The notes: generated by a model not told the origin, from the letters alone. Positions 1-13,869 are shown, counted from the stretch's first letter. The stretch is 42,971 bases of DNA from Streptococcus sp. oral taxon 431 (GCF_023115445.1 NZ_JALDUI010000010.1:31951-74921); one strand, 5' to 3'. Translations and numbers: made by a program.

Positions 1-3883
<3,883 letters not shown>

Positions 3884-3890
3884 TTAAAAA

Positions 3891-3904
3891 ATAAAGCGCT
3901 TTCT
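3891..3904. promoter_or_regulatory. cre-like palindrome upstream of nanA
   Basis: The sequence AGAAAGCGCTTTAT (minus strand) is close to the CcpA cre consensus with its central CG and lies 26 bp before the nanA ATG. A site here would block elongation or initiation when preferred sugars are present. CcpA control of sialidase genes is known in streptococci; binding here is inference. Confidence 0.5.
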
Positions 3905-4068
3905 TTTTTGCTTAAAATTTTTAGCCTTTCAGACTAGCTGCAAATAAGAAACTGTATTATTGAATGGAATTGCCATTCTTTGTAAATGAAATGCTGTTGC
4001 TCTTTTATAAATTCCAAGTTAAAAGATTCGCAACTAGCTATACTCCTTTCACTTTTTATCTTAACCAT

Positions 4069-4097
4069 ATTATATAATAAATATTCTAAATTTTAGA
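4069..4097 (-). promoter_or_regulatory. Possible nanA promoter
   Basis: A perfect -10 TATAAT (complement of 4069-4074) with only a poor -35 (TCTAAA, 4092-4097, 17-bp spacer). It would give a leader of roughly 200 nt. The surrounding DNA is very AT-rich, so chance matches are likely. Nothing else recognisable lies in 3905-4190. Confidence 0.3.
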
Positions 4098-4194
4098 CTT
4101 TATAATCCATAATAGATTCTACTTTCAAAGATATTTAGAAGTTTCAAACTACCTGAAACTACTTTCTCATTATCTGAGTCACATAAAGAAAAGA

Positions 4195-4227
4195 CTGTAG
4201 TTCATTCGAAACTACAGAGCTTTTTTT
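4195..4227. terminator. Terminator downstream of axe1
   Basis: Stem CTGTAGTT (4195-4202) pairs with AACTACAG (4210-4217). On the minus strand, the direction of axe1, it is followed by TCTTTTCTTT; on the plus strand by a 7-T run. It may therefore work both ways. Confidence 0.7.
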
Positions 4228-4233
4228 CAATTT

Positions 4234-5217
4234 TTAGTGACCAAGATAGGTAAAAGGAATCTCACTACCACACAACCAATTGTAAACTTGATCATTGACA
4301 TGAACATTCATGGCCTCATGAGCGTATTCAGGCATGATACGATAACTCTTTTCACAAGTCAGACGGTTGTAAATAGCAAACTGGGTGATTGGATAGCAGA
4401 CATCATCATCAAGCCCAGTAATCATTCGAACTTCCCCCTTAATGCGATGGGCAAGATTTTTTACATCGATATAAGCGAGCGTCTCCATAATCTGCTCTTC
4501 TGTCTCATGGAATGGATCATGGAACTTAAAGTAACGAAAGAGTTCATCATAGGCTTCGCTGGTATTCCCAATCTCTAATACTCGTCTAAAGTCTGATAAG
4601 AATGGATAAATAGCAACTGTACGCTTGATACGTGGATTTAACCCCGCAGCCACTAGAGCTAGTGCCCCTCCTTGAGAAGCTCCATAGCTTGCTAATTGCC
4701 CCTCATCCACTTGTGGGAAGCTAGCTACAATCTCAACTAATTGATAAATATCAAGATAAACATCTTTATAGAAGAGTTGCTCTTTTCCTTCTACTGCACC
4801 ACGAATGATTTGGCCCTTAACTGTATTGCCGAGTGGCGAGCGCAAGCCATCTTGCGAATAACCAGACTGACCACGGACATCCATAGATACGACACCATAA
4901 CCAGCGACTGTAAAGGCTAACATATCTGTCCAATCCCAACAACGTCCCATATAGCCATGGAAGTGAAAAATAACTGGTACTTTATGTTCAGATTTTGGTA
5001 AGACCACGCGTGCATAAACAAGGCCTTCCCGAGTGCCCTTAAAGGTGAGTTCATAACACTTCACATTTGGAATACGAAAATCACGTTCCTCTAATTGATA
5101 GTCTGGTAACACTGACAATTTCTCAATTTCACCATCCCAAAAAGCATCAAAATCTTGTGGAACCTCATCTCTCCCTCTGTAAGTTTTCATTTCTTCAATC
5201 AATGCTGGATTTCTCAT
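4234..5217 (-). CDS. axe1: CE7-family acetyl esterase (acetyl xylan esterase / cephalosporin-C deacetylase)
   Basis: A 327-residue cytosolic alpha/beta hydrolase without signal peptide. It carries all CE7 signatures: RGQ at 115-117, GASQG with nucleophile S181, acid D270 in GLDDDVCYP, and H300-E301. CE7 enzymes remove acetyl groups from short acetylated oligosaccharides, acetyl xylooligomers and cephalosporin C. In pneumococcus the homologue sits in the nanA region, so acetylated sugars released from glycans are a plausible substrate; this is inference. Start supported by RBS AAGGAGGG 4 nt before ATG. It is transcribed toward nanA but separated from it by a terminator and has its own promoter and operator. 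Confidence 0.92.
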   Translation of the reverse strand: MRNPALIEEMKTYRGRDEVPQDFDAFWDGEIEKLSVLPDYQLEERDFRIPNVKCYELTFKGTREGLVYARVVLPKSEHKVPVIFHFHGYMGRCWDWTDMLAFTVAGYGVVSMDVRGQSGYSQDGLRSPLGNTVKGQIIRGAVEGKEQLFYKDVYLDIYQLVEIVASFPQVDEGQLASYGASQGGALALVAAGLNPRIKRTVAIYPFLSDFRRVLEIGNTSEAYDELFRYFKFHDPFHETEEQIMETLAYIDVKNLAHRIKGEVRMITGLDDDVCYPITQFAIYNRLTCEKSYRIMPEYAHEAMNVHVNDQVYNWLCGSEIPFTYLGH

Positions 5218-5234
5218 AAAACCCTCCTTAATTT

Positions 5235-5279
5235 TGTAACCGTTACCATAACTCTAGCACATAAAGGAAAGCAATGCAA
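5235..5279 (-). promoter_or_regulatory. axe1 promoter with LacI/CcpA-type operator
   Basis: -35 TTGCAT (5274-5279), 17-bp spacer, -10 TAGAGT (5251-5256). Immediately downstream, at the predicted start point, is TGGTAACGGTTACA (5235-5248), whose core GTAAC-G-GTTAC is an inverted repeat. It matches a cre site except for one position and also fits a LacI/GalR-type repressor operator. The position over the start point suggests repression. Confidence 0.55.
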
Positions 5280-5434
5280 GACTGATATTTTAAATAGAAA
5301 GTGATTTTAATTTTGAAGATTCATAAAAGCTTATCTGAAAGTAGTTTTATCCATTCCATTTTGTATTGATTCAATACACTTTCAAAGAAAACAGCTTCTT
5401 TGGTCTCTCATCCAATTGTCATTGAAGACTAGTC
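5280..5434. other. Intergenic stretch with no recognisable gene
   Basis: Between the axe1 promoter and the BOX. I see only AT-rich DNA with no RBS-led reading frame and no clear hairpin. Confidence 0.5.
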
Positions 5435-5551
5435 TTATACTCTTCGAAAATCTCTTCAAATTACGTCAGCTTTATCTGCAACCTCAAAGCCGTGCTTTGA
5501 GCAACCTGCGGCTGGCTTCCTAGTTTGCTCTTTGATTTTCATTGAGTATTA
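5435..5551 (+). repeat. BOX element (boxA-boxB-boxC)
   Basis: Left end matches boxA (TATACTCTTCGAAAATCTC), then one boxB-like hairpin around CTCAAAGCCGTGCTTTGAG, then boxC (GCGGCTGGCTTCCTAGTTTG to CATTGAGTATTA). About 117 bp. It lies between the end of amiF and the axe1 promoter. BOX elements are mobile non-coding repeats typical of mitis-group streptococci. Confidence 0.9.
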
Positions 5552-5686
5552 GCATGTTCTCGGGTATATATAGTAGATTGAATCTAGAACAGTACACTAT
5601 AGTTGTCTATCTTTAAACTAGTTTTTTTACAAAAAAAGCTTCATAACCTTAATAGAATTGTTCTACCAAGATTACAAAACTCTTTC
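5552..5686. other. Intergenic after amiF with possible insertion-sequence remnant
   Basis: The motif TAGTAGATTGAATCTAGAAC near 5570-5590 resembles recurrent end sequences I associate with degenerate pneumococcal insertion elements. I cannot assign a family. No convincing hairpin-plus-T-run terminator for amiF is visible here. Confidence 0.25.
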
Positions 5687-6613
5687 TTATTTCAAATCTT
5701 TTTTATAGCGTTCCAACTCTGCTTGGTTTGCCCAAACATAGTGACCTGGACGAATTTCTACCATAGAAGGCTTATCAGTTTCATAGTCATGTTGATCTGG
5801 ATCATAGACTTTCAAAACTTTTTTACGTTCCAAGATTGGGTCTGGAATAGGAACAGCTGATAGAAGTGCTTGCGTATATGGATGAACTGGATTATTAAAC
5901 AATTCTTCAGTTTCAGCCACTTCAACAATAACACCCTTATAAATTACCGCGATACGATCAGAGATGAAACGAACCACTGACAAATCGTGGGCGATAAAGA
6001 GATAAGTCAAGCCTAATTCCTTTTGGAATTTCTTGAGCAAGTTCAAAACTTGGGCACGTACTGAAACGTCCAAGGCTGAAATCGGCTCATCCGCAATAAC
6101 GAAGTCAGGTTGCATAACCAAGGCACGGGCAATCCCGATACGTTGACGTTGTCCACCTGAAAACTCATGTGGGTAACGTGTCAAGTGTTCAGCCAAAAGT
6201 CCCACTTCACGAATGATATTTTGAACTTTTTCTTTTCTTTCTTCTTCATCTTTAAATAAATGGTGGTTATAAAGACCTTCAGAAATGATATAGTCAACCG
6301 TTGCACGTTCATTCAAACTTGCAGCAGGGTCTTGGAAAATCATTTGGATACGACGGATTAATTCCGAAGCTTGTTCACGTGATTTTTTACCATTAATTTT
6401 TTGACCTTCAAAGATAATATCACCTTTGCTGGTATCATTAAGACCGATAATAGCACGACCAATTGTTGTCTTACCACTACCAGACTCTCCAACAAGTGAG
6501 AAAGTTTCTCCTTTGTTGATAAAGAAGTTCGCATTTTTAACAGCGACAAACTTTTTGCTTCCTTCACCGAAGGAAATTTCTAAGTCTTTAATTTCTACTA
6601 ATTTTTCAGACAT
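5687..6613 (-). CDS. amiF: Oligopeptide ABC transporter ATP-binding protein AmiF
   Basis: A 308-residue ATPase of the OppF type, one of two energising subunits of the Ami importer. Walker [10 protein letters not shown] at 42-50, Q-loop in MIFQDPAAS about 91-99, signature FSGGQRQR at 151-158, Walker B FVIADEP at 171-177, H-loop in IAHD, and the C-terminal peptide-transporter extension. I chose ATG 6613 ([10 protein letters not shown]) over an upstream in-frame start because GGAGGAAGGAA precedes it and amiE ends 10 nt before. Last gene of the operon. Confidence 0.96.
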   Translation of the reverse strand: MSEKLVEIKDLEISFGEGSKKFVAVKNANFFINKGETFSLVGESGSGKTTIGRAIIGLNDTSKGDIIFEGQKINGKKSREQASELIRRIQMIFQDPAASLNERATVDYIISEGLYNHHLFKDEEERKEKVQNIIREVGLLAEHLTRYPHEFSGGQRQRIGIARALVMQPDFVIADEPISALDVSVRAQVLNLLKKFQKELGLTYLFIAHDLSVVRFISDRIAVIYKGVIVEVAETEELFNNPVHPYTQALLSAVPIPDPILERKKVLKVYDPDQHDYETDKPSMVEIRPGHYVWANQAELERYKKDLK

Positions 6614-6623
6614 TTCCTTCCTC

Positions 6624-7691
6624 CTAGTCCTCAAGATGTGTAAAGCCCATCTTTTCACGAATCTTGTCGTGTAAATCTGCAATCACCGATGGTTTTTCAA
6701 CTTTTGGAGCTTGTTCATGAAGCAACCATGTCTTAGCCCAATGAGTATCAGATACTGCAAACTGAGGTGCTTTTTCCTCGAAGTCAATCTTCATAGCATA
6801 ATCTGAACGAAGAGCAAAAGCATCTCCCTTCAATTCAGTATAAAGCGATGGAGGTGTTCCAGGGATTGAGTATAATTCACCTTTGTCATCCGCAAGTTGA
6901 GGCAAGCTTGACAAGAGGCTCCATGTATATGGATGACGTGGGTCGTAGAAGATTTCTTCAACAGTACCATACTCAACGATTTCACCAGCATACATAACCG
7001 CTACTTTATCAGCGATACTTGCTACGACACCTAGGTCGTGGGTGATAAAGATTGTTGTAAAGTGGTATTCGTGTTGAAGTGACTTCAACAAATCAATAAT
7101 CTGTGCCTGAATGGTCACGTCAAGAGCTGTTGTCGGCTCATCACAGATAAGAATGTCTGGACGACAAGCAAGAGCAATCGCGATAACAATACGTTGACGC
7201 ATTCCCCCAGAATATTGGAAAGGATACTCGTCAAAACGTTTCTCAGAATCTGGAATACCAACTTTATTCATATAGTCAATAGCCATCTCTTTAGCTTCTT
7301 GAGCAGTCTTACCTTGGTGTTTAACAATAACTTCTGTGATTTGACTTCCGATTGTCTTGATAGGGTCTAGACTGGTCATCGGATCTTGGAAGATAGTTGC
7401 AATCTTGGCACCACGAATACTTTCCCATTCTTTATGAGAAGATAAGGTTGTCAAATCTTGTCCACGGTAATTAATACTACCTTGTGCAATACGACCATTT
7501 TCTTCCAACATTCCTGTGAATGTTTTTGTCAAAACTGATTTACCTGAACCTGACTCCCCAACTAACGCGAGGACCTCTCCCTCAATCAAATCGATGGAGA
7601 CACCTCGAATAGCTGTCAAAATCTTGTCACGAACATCAAATTCCACGACAATATCTTGAGCAGTCAAAATTACATTTTTTTCTTTTGTCAT
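6624..7691 (-). CDS. amiE: Oligopeptide ABC transporter ATP-binding protein AmiE
   Basis: A 355-residue OppD-type ATPase partnering with AmiF. Walker A GESGSGKS at 45-52, signature YSGGMRQR, Walker B ILICDEP, D-loop TALD, H-loop ITHD, and the oligopeptide-family C-terminal region containing GTPPSLY. It starts 8 nt after amiD stops and ends 10 nt before amiF starts, so it is translated from the same mRNA. Confidence 0.96.
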   Translation of the reverse strand: MTKEKNVILTAQDIVVEFDVRDKILTAIRGVSIDLIEGEVLALVGESGSGKSVLTKTFTGMLEENGRIAQGSINYRGQDLTTLSSHKEWESIRGAKIATIFQDPMTSLDPIKTIGSQITEVIVKHQGKTAQEAKEMAIDYMNKVGIPDSEKRFDEYPFQYSGGMRQRIVIAIALACRPDILICDEPTTALDVTIQAQIIDLLKSLQHEYHFTTIFITHDLGVVASIADKVAVMYAGEIVEYGTVEEIFYDPRHPYTWSLLSSLPQLADDKGELYSIPGTPPSLYTELKGDAFALRSDYAMKIDFEEKAPQFAVSDTHWAKTWLLHEQAPKVEKPSVIADLHDKIREKMGFTHLED

Positions 7692-7699
7692 TTCTACTC

Positions 7700-8626
7700 C
7701 TATCTATGTGTACGTGGATCACTAGCATCTGCTAGGTTTTGACCTACTACGAAAAGGGACAAGGATACCAAGACCAAAGTTGTCAATGGAATCCAGAAGA
7801 GGTATGCATTGGTTGTTACGTTCTGAGAATAATCTGAAATCAAGCGTCCCAAACTAGGAACTGTAATCGGCAATCCTAGACCAAAGAATGAAAGGAAAGC
7901 TTCATATGAGATAAAAGATGGAAGCATTTGCGACGTACTCGTAACAATAACAGATACCAATTGGGGCATAATGTTTTTCATAATAATTTTGTAGCTTGGT
8001 GTTCCCAAAGTACGTGAAGCAAGGTTGTACTCTAAATCACGGTAACGTAACATTTGGATACGAATTGAATGGGCAACACTAATCCAAGTGGTTACACTCA
8101 TGGCAAAGATCAAATTCCAGAAACCTGCACCGATAGAGTAAGTCAAAACAATAACGATCAAAAGTGATGGAATATTGTTGATAACGTTGTAGACTTCCAT
8201 CATGATGCGGTCAACTGATTTTGAGATCCCCCAAATTCCACCAATAACAACACCGATAAAAAGGTTGACAAAGGTCGCAATGACAGAAATCAAGATAGAG
8301 TTACGAGCTCCAAACCAGACACCATCAAAGAGAGATTTACCATTACTGTCTGTTCCGAACCAATGCTCAGCATTTGGCTTAATGTAACGAGCGCTAAAAT
8401 CATTTACCTTACTTACATCATTGAAGTCAAAATCAGAGAACATTGGATAAATGAAACTCATCAAAACAATCGCAATCAAGATACCTAGCATGATTACTGT
8501 TGATTTTTTCTTCAAAAACTGTCTAAAAACAGAACCCCAGTATGAATAGGCAGGAGCATCAATTGCTTCAGAGGCATAATCATCACGTTTTACAAACTGA
8601 AATTTTTCATTACTAATTGTAGACAT
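7700..8626 (-). CDS. amiD: Oligopeptide ABC transporter permease AmiD
   Basis: A 308-residue OppC-type membrane permease. There is an N-terminal cytosolic segment, a first membrane helix at about 40-62, an OppC-type N-terminal domain, then five further helices. The cytosolic EAA-like loop ([18 protein letters not shown]) contacts the ATPases. The start codon shares one base with the amiC stop codon (TAATG), implying translational coupling. Confidence 0.96.
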   Translation of the reverse strand: MSTISNEKFQFVKRDDYASEAIDAPAYSYWGSVFRQFLKKKSTVIMLGILIAIVLMSFIYPMFSDFDFNDVSKVNDFSARYIKPNAEHWFGTDSNGKSLFDGVWFGARNSILISVIATFVNLFIGVVIGGIWGISKSVDRIMMEVYNVINNIPSLLIVIVLTYSIGAGFWNLIFAMSVTTWISVAHSIRIQMLRYRDLEYNLASRTLGTPSYKIIMKNIMPQLVSVIVTSTSQMLPSFISYEAFLSFFGLGLPITVPSLGRLISDYSQNVTTNAYLFWIPLTTLVLVSLSLFVVGQNLADASDPRTHR

Positions 8627-10122
8627 TATTTGCCTCCTTTCTCTGTCAATTTAATACGTGGGTCAATAATGGTCATCCAAATATCTCCGATAAGGTTTGA
8701 GAAGATTGAAACACAAGTGAAGATAAAGACAAGACCAACTACCATATTATTGTTTGAAGCTTTTACAGAGTCGATCAACATTTTACCCATACCTGGGAAG
8801 GCGAAGACTGTTTCAGTAAGAGTTGCTCCACCAATAACACCAATAATTGAGCCTGGGATACCAGAAACGAGTGGCACCATAGCATTTTTAAAGATGTGCT
8901 TATCAGAAATCTCTTTCTCAGACAAACCTTTAGCACGAGCAAAACGAACGAAATCTTGTGATTGCAAGTCAATCATATAACGGCGAATCCAAATTGCCAT
9001 AGTAGGTGCTCCTAGCAAGCCCAGAATCACTGCAGGAAGGACATAAGAACGCCAATCACCAGCACCCAAGATTGGGAATGAGTCTGGGAAGCCGATTGAA
9101 GAACCAATCAAACGAATAATATAAACTAGGGCAATCGTTGGAAGAGCCAACAAGAACGTTAGAGTCCCTGTTGCGAAACTATCGATCCAAGTGTTTTTGA
9201 AACGAGCCATTGCTGAACCAAGAGGAATCGCAATCGCATATGAAATCGCAAGACCAATCAAACCAGTGATAGCAGAACTTGCAATCATAGATGGGTACTG
9301 ATAGTTGCTTTCAGTAGCTGTATATGGATCATCTTTACCGTAGTTGGCTACTTCACGAGCATCAGCTTGACTCGGAGATTTATAAGTTCTTGAGTAAATG
9401 TTAACTGATGATGTTTTCTTACCAGTTGGGAATTGAACTTCAGAAGTCTTCGTTTGTCCTTGTCCTTGTGTAATAACTTGAAGAACAGGAGTATTGGCAT
9501 AAGTTGGATAAGAATCTCCTAGGTTCAAGTTGACAAAGTTTTGGTGAACAAATGGGAACTGACTATTGAAGTACAAGAGGTATTTGTGTTTAGTACCTGA
9601 ACCCACAAGAGACCAACCGATAGCAGGGTCATTCTCAAAGCGCAAATAACGCTCTAAGTTAGGATTCTCAGGGTCTTGGATCTTGTTTGTATGGTCAATA
9701 TCAAGCAAGTTTGCATAGAATTTGAACACACGCTCAAAAATAGGAATTTCACGTGTAGCGTAGAATTGTCCACTCTCTGTAAACTCACCTAGAGTCCAAC
9801 CATTCCCAAGTTGTTGGATATATTTTTCATAGATTGCTTTATTTGTATCATTTGCATCTACTGTAACAGAAGAGTCAATGCTACTAGCTTTTTCCTGCAA
9901 CTCTTTCGTATCGTAATATTCGATATAACCCATACGTTCAAAGACGGTATTTTCATAGTTATCACGTTTATCAGCTGTGGTTGCAATTTTATTGTAGTTA
10001 GTATCTTGTTTGAAGATCAACTTCCGTGGAACCATCGTATAGATGATTGTGTAAATCAAGGTCGTTACTAAGAAAATAGAAACCAACGACCGCAAGATAC
10101 GCATAAAAACATATTTTTTCAT
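8626..10122 (-). CDS. amiC: Oligopeptide ABC transporter permease AmiC
   Basis: A 498-residue OppB-type permease. After the first membrane helix (about 10-32) there is a large extracytoplasmic insertion of some 230 residues, a feature of Gram-positive Ami-type permeases and much longer than enteric OppB. The C-terminal half carries the binding-protein-dependent transport domain with the EAA loop ([20 protein letters not shown]). It follows amiA after 65 bp that contain a hairpin. Confidence 0.95.
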   Translation of the reverse strand: MKKYVFMRILRSLVSIFLVTTLIYTIIYTMVPRKLIFKQDTNYNKIATTADKRDNYENTVFERMGYIEYYDTKELQEKASSIDSSVTVDANDTNKAIYEKYIQQLGNGWTLGEFTESGQFYATREIPIFERVFKFYANLLDIDHTNKIQDPENPNLERYLRFENDPAIGWSLVGSGTKHKYLLYFNSQFPFVHQNFVNLNLGDSYPTYANTPVLQVITQGQGQTKTSEVQFPTGKKTSSVNIYSRTYKSPSQADAREVANYGKDDPYTATESNYQYPSMIASSAITGLIGLAISYAIAIPLGSAMARFKNTWIDSFATGTLTFLLALPTIALVYIIRLIGSSIGFPDSFPILGAGDWRSYVLPAVILGLLGAPTMAIWIRRYMIDLQSQDFVRFARAKGLSEKEISDKHIFKNAMVPLVSGIPGSIIGVIGGATLTETVFAFPGMGKMLIDSVKASNNNMVVGLVFIFTCVSIFSNLIGDIWMTIIDPRIKLTEKGGK

Positions 10123-10145
10123 ATTATTTCCTTTTAAATCCCAAA

Positions 10146-10175
10146 AGAACCTTCTCCTTTAGGAGAGAAAGTTCT
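10146..10175 (-). terminator. Attenuator-like hairpin between amiA and amiC
   Basis: On the minus strand an imperfect stem (AGAAC...GTTCT outer arms, TCTCCT/AGGAGA inner arms) is followed by only four T residues. The intrinsically weak design would let part of the transcripts continue into amiCDEF, giving an excess of the AmiA receptor over the transporter core. Confidence 0.55.
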
Positions 10176-10187
10176 GATGAGCATTAT

Positions 10188-12167
10188 TTATTTCACATGA
10201 CTCGCTAACTCTTTTTGAGCTTTTTCGTTTGATTCAGCTTTTTCTTTGAGCCATTTTTCACGAGCTTCTTTGTACTCTTTGGTTGTTACAGTGTTAGCTT
10301 GCAATTTAAGGTACTTGAAGTATACATCTGAACTTTTATCACCAGATTGAGTGTAAGAGGCTGAGAATGGTACTACACGAGAAATAACTGGTGCTGCTCC
10401 TGAAGATGACATAGCTGGAAGGAAGAGTGAGCTATCTGTCAACCAAGCTTGAGCTGCTGCATATTTCTCATAACGTTTGTTAAGGTCACTTGTTTCATTA
10501 CCAGCTTCTTCAAGCAACTTGTCGTAGTCTTTCAAACCAACTTGGGTAACTGCTGGATTTGATGGATTGTCATAACCCATGTAAGTCTTTGTTTGCTCGC
10601 TGTTACTTGTTTGCAAGATATCAAGGTAAGTTGATGGGTCTTGATAGTCTGGGTTCCATCCAACGGCACCTGAAAGATCCCAATCCTCAGCTGCTGCATT
10701 TGGAGCATAGTAAGTGATGTTAAATAATTCATCTTTTGTTACTTGTTGGATATCGATGACTACATTTTCTTCACCAAGAACTTTTTCAACAGATTGTTTG
10801 AAGGACTGAATACGAGCAATGTAGCTCTTAGCAGTTTGGTCAACTGGAATATCCAAGTGAATTGGGAATTTCACGCCATCTGCTTCCAAAGTCTTCTTAG
10901 CTTTAGCTAATTCTGCTTTTGCTTTATCAGCATTATAAAGACCATCTTGACCATCTGCAAAGTTTACATCTTTCCACTCATCACCATAAGAAACAACTTT
11001 CTCAGTAACCAAGTCACCAAATGTTTTCTCACCTGCAGAAACAAAGTCTGGTTTTACAAATAGGTTACGAACAGCAAGGGCTGCTCCATCTTCACCATTC
11101 AGCTGAGCAGAGTATGATGTACGGTCAAATGCAAAGTTCAAAGCTTGACGGAAGTCTTTGTTAAGAAGTGCTTTCTTAGTAGAAGTCTTTTCTTCATCAG
11201 TTGTTTTTGATGTATATTTATAGCTTTGACGGTCAATATTAACACCCAAACCAGCAATACCGGCTCCTTGTGGAGTATAGTAAATATTGTCTTTGTATGT
11301 TTCTGCGATTTTAGAATAATTTGAACTTGTTGGGAAGAGACGGGCGTAGCTGTATGCACCACTTGTAAAGTTACGTTCGATTGATTCTTGATCTGAACCA
11401 TCATAGAATGCAAGCGTCACAGTGTCTAAGTGAACATTATCTTTATCCCAATATTGCTCATTCTTCACAAACTCAACAGAAGACTTAGCAGTTAATCCTT
11501 TAAGCAAGAAAGGACCATTGTAAAGCAATGATGTTGGATCTGTTGACTTACCAAAGTCTGAACCTTTTGATTTTTCAAACTCTGCATTCAAAGGCCAGAA
11601 GATTGCGTAAGACATTTTAGAATTCCAATATGGCTCTGGTTTGTTCAAAGTGTATTGAAGAGTGTAGTCATCAACAGCTTTTACACCAACAGTTGAAAAG
11701 TCAGTTGAGTTCCCAGCCACATAATCTGCCAAACCTTTTACAGAATCTTGAGCAAGATACAATGCTTCTGATTTCTTATCAGCTGCGTGTTTCAAACCTG
11801 TAACAAAGTCATTAGCAGTTACTTCTGCATATTCTTCACCATCAGCTGTGAGCCATTTTACACCTTTACGAATTTTATAAGTGTATGTCAATCCATCTTG
11901 AGACACTGACCAGTCTTCAGCGACTGCTGGAGTCAAGTTGCCATATTGGTCATTTGTAAAGAGTCCATCAATACCATTTGAAGTGACAACTTTTGTACTT
12001 TGTTTCCCAGAGGTAAGGTAGTCCAATGTTTCTGGATCAGCAGTGTATACATAACCATATGCTTTTGGCGCTTCAGCATTTGATGATTTTGAAGAGCCAC
12101 AAGCTGCGAGAACACCTGTTGCAAGTAGGGCAACCCCTGCTACCGCAAAAATCCGACTTTTTTTCAT
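10188..12167 (-). CDS. amiA: Oligopeptide-binding lipoprotein AmiA
   Basis: A 659-residue SBP_bac_5 substrate receptor. N-terminal lipoprotein signal with lipobox LLATGVLAAC (lipid Cys23) followed by a Ser/Asn-rich linker. It carries the family's typical segments (YTADPETLDYL, DGLTYTYKIRKGVKW, FDRTSYSAQLNGEDGA, AWLTDSSLFLPA). It binds extracellular oligopeptides and hands them to AmiCD; in streptococci Ami also imports signalling peptides and affects competence. First gene of the operon, with its own promoter. It is paralogous to the broken ali gene at 38785-40753. Confidence 0.96.
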   Translation of the reverse strand: MKKSRIFAVAGVALLATGVLAACGSSKSSNAEAPKAYGYVYTADPETLDYLTSGKQSTKVVTSNGIDGLFTNDQYGNLTPAVAEDWSVSQDGLTYTYKIRKGVKWLTADGEEYAEVTANDFVTGLKHAADKKSEALYLAQDSVKGLADYVAGNSTDFSTVGVKAVDDYTLQYTLNKPEPYWNSKMSYAIFWPLNAEFEKSKGSDFGKSTDPTSLLYNGPFLLKGLTAKSSVEFVKNEQYWDKDNVHLDTVTLAFYDGSDQESIERNFTSGAYSYARLFPTSSNYSKIAETYKDNIYYTPQGAGIAGLGVNIDRQSYKYTSKTTDEEKTSTKKALLNKDFRQALNFAFDRTSYSAQLNGEDGAALAVRNLFVKPDFVSAGEKTFGDLVTEKVVSYGDEWKDVNFADGQDGLYNADKAKAELAKAKKTLEADGVKFPIHLDIPVDQTAKSYIARIQSFKQSVEKVLGEENVVIDIQQVTKDELFNITYYAPNAAAEDWDLSGAVGWNPDYQDPSTYLDILQTSNSEQTKTYMGYDNPSNPAVTQVGLKDYDKLLEEAGNETSDLNKRYEKYAAAQAWLTDSSLFLPAMSSSGAAPVISRVVPFSASYTQSGDKSSDVYFKYLKLQANTVTTKEYKEAREKWLKEKAESNEKAQKELASHVK

Positions 12168-12208
12168 GTTTAGTTAACTCCTCTATTAAAATTAATGAGA
12201 TACTGTTG

Positions 12209-12237
12209 ATTATACCATAATCCCTTTCAAAAGTAAA
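12209..12237 (-). promoter_or_regulatory. amiA promoter
   Basis: -35 TTTACT (12232-12237), 17-bp spacer, extended -10 TGGTATAAT (hexamer 12209-12214). The start point is about 35 nt before the ATG, with RBS GAGGAG in between. Confidence 0.75.
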
Positions 12238-12308
12238 CGAATTTTCAGAATATTTTGTCGCATACCATCTGATAAGCAGGAAAACTTACATTTTCAGAAA
12301 AGAAACTA

Positions 12309-12337
12309 TTGACGAGATTTAATTTAAAAGGTATAAT
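12309..12337 (+). promoter_or_regulatory. tRNA-Cys promoter
   Basis: -35 TTGACG (12309-12314), 17-bp spacer, -10 TATAAT (12332-12337), 12 nt before the mature tRNA. A near-consensus stable-RNA promoter. Confidence 0.85.
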
Positions 12338-12349
12338 AATAAAAGTTAA

Positions 12350-12420
12350 GGCGGTATAGCCAAGTGGTAAGGCACGGCTCTGCAAAAGCTTGATCGTCGG
12401 TTCAAATCCGTCTACCGCCT
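12350..12420 (+). tRNA. tRNA-Cys (GCA)
   Basis: A 71-nt cloverleaf: acceptor arms GGCGGTA and TACCGCC with discriminator T, anticodon loop CTGCAAA (anticodon GCA), T-loop segment GGTTCAAATCC, and the short variable loop expected for Cys. CCA is not encoded. It is a single tRNA gene with its own promoter and a terminator just downstream. Confidence 0.96.
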
Positions 12421-12431
12421 CTATATTATCC

Positions 12432-12460
12432 AAGGCTCCTACAGGAGTCTTTTCTTTTTT
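12432..12460 (+). terminator. tRNA-Cys terminator
   Basis: Short hairpin (GGCTCCT / AGGAGTC) followed by TTTTCTTTTTT on the plus strand, 12 nt after the tRNA. Confidence 0.7.
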
Positions 12461-12468
12461 ACTACTAA

Positions 12469-12503
12469 AAAAGCTTTATCAGTTCTACTCTGATAAAGCT
12501 TTT
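12469..12503. terminator. Bidirectional terminator
   Basis: A perfect 14-bp stem (AAAAGCTTTATCAG / CTGATAAAGCTTTT) with a 7-nt loop. It ends the minus-strand CorC-like gene (stop 12507) and backs up tRNA termination on the plus strand. Confidence 0.85.
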
Positions 12504-12506
12504 GTT

Positions 12507-13838
12507 TTATTCTGTTTCTTCTTCTGATTCGAGTGCTTGGATTTGAACCTTAAGCTTGGTTACACGTCCATTTTTGACTTTGTCATTAGTCAATGTAATA
12601 TGTTTGTTGGTACTTTCCAATTCATAGCTAAGTTTTTCAGTTGTTGGAATAGTCCCGACACCCGTCAAATAATAACCAGCGATTGTATCTACATCATCAC
12701 TTTCAAGTTCAACATCGAAATAACTATTGAAGTCGTTCAAGTTCATCGTACCTTGAACAATGTAGGTATTCTCACCAATAGTGTGAACATAAACCTCAGC
12801 ACGGTCAGTTTCGTCGTCAATCTCTCCGACAATCTCCTCAAGGAGATCTTCTAGTGTAACTAGACCAGCCATACCACCATACTCATCCAAAAGGATTGCC
12901 ATCTGTCTTTGAGTGTTTCTGAACTCTTTTAATAAATCATCCACAAAAATCGTTTCAGGTACAAAGAGTGGATCTTGCAAAATTCGCTTCCAGACGATAT
13001 TGTCAAACCCACTGACAAAGGCTTCTTTAAGGAGGCTCTTGGTGTGAACCAAACCAATGACATTATCCTTGTCTCCATCATAAACAGGAATACGAGAAAA
13101 GTTCTGTTTCAAGATACTTTGGATAATGGTTTGAGTATCATCCTGAATATCTACCATAAAGGCATCTGTTCGGGGAACCATGACTTCACGTGCCATGAGC
13201 TCGTCTAGCGAGAAAATCCCTTGTAACATTTCAATTTCATCAGCATCCAAGGTTTCTTCACTCTTAGACAACATGTACTCAATCTCATCACGAGTCATTT
13301 TTTCATCTGCATCGTCAAATGTCATCGGTGTCAATTGACTCAAGAGATTAGTTGATGCTGAGAGCATCCAAACGAAGGGACTCACAATCTTACCAAGTCC
13401 AATAATAAACGGTACTGTTCGGATAGCCAAGGCATCCTTAAGATTTAGAGCAATTCGCTTAGGATAAAGCTCACCAAAAACAATAGAAATATAGGTCAAG
13501 AAAGCTAATGATAAGAAGCTAGCTACCGCATAGGCAGTTTCGCTATTTCCCATCCAAGAGGCGATCAACTCTCCAAGTGAATCTGCTAGTTTAGCCCCTG
13601 ACAAGATCGTAATTAAGGTGATACCAACTTGAATGGTTGATAAAAAGTGATTAGGGTTTTCAAGCACCTTTAGCAAACGGATATAGCGTTTATCTCCCTC
13701 TTCAGCTTTTTGCTCAACACGTGAACGACTAAGTGAAACCATGGCCATTTCTGTTGCAGAGAAAAAGGCATTTAAAAAGGTCAAAACAACTAATAAAACA
13801 AATTGCAGTAACAAATCCTGACTGCTCGGGTCTTCCAT
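12507..13838 (-). CDS. CNNM/CBS-domain protein, CorC/HlyC-type (hemolysin-like)
   Basis: A 443-residue membrane protein. Order: N-terminal CNNM (DUF21) transmembrane domain about 1-190, a CBS pair about 210-330 (EVMVPRTDAF begins it), and a C-terminal CorC_HlyC domain from about 350. The family is linked to Mg2+/divalent cation efflux and is often called hemolysin without proof. ATG 13838 (MEDPSSQD) is preferred over the upstream in-frame start because AGGAGAAGGA precedes it and the promoter overlaps the longer version. It is a single-gene unit. Confidence 0.9.
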   Translation of the reverse strand: MEDPSSQDLLLQFVLLVVLTFLNAFFSATEMAMVSLSRSRVEQKAEEGDKRYIRLLKVLENPNHFLSTIQVGITLITILSGAKLADSLGELIASWMGNSETAYAVASFLSLAFLTYISIVFGELYPKRIALNLKDALAIRTVPFIIGLGKIVSPFVWMLSASTNLLSQLTPMTFDDADEKMTRDEIEYMLSKSEETLDADEIEMLQGIFSLDELMAREVMVPRTDAFMVDIQDDTQTIIQSILKQNFSRIPVYDGDKDNVIGLVHTKSLLKEAFVSGFDNIVWKRILQDPLFVPETIFVDDLLKEFRNTQRQMAILLDEYGGMAGLVTLEDLLEEIVGEIDDETDRAEVYVHTIGENTYIVQGTMNLNDFNSYFDVELESDDVDTIAGYYLTGVGTIPTTEKLSYELESTNKHITLTNDKVKNGRVTKLKVQIQALESEEETE

Positions 13839-13869
13839 TTTCCTTCTCCTAAAAAGTATAATTGAAACC

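Noticed and set aside
12245..12433. Minus-strand 62-codon frame over the tRNA
   Set aside because: It is antisense to tRNA-Cys and its promoter; the conserved RNA explains the sequence.
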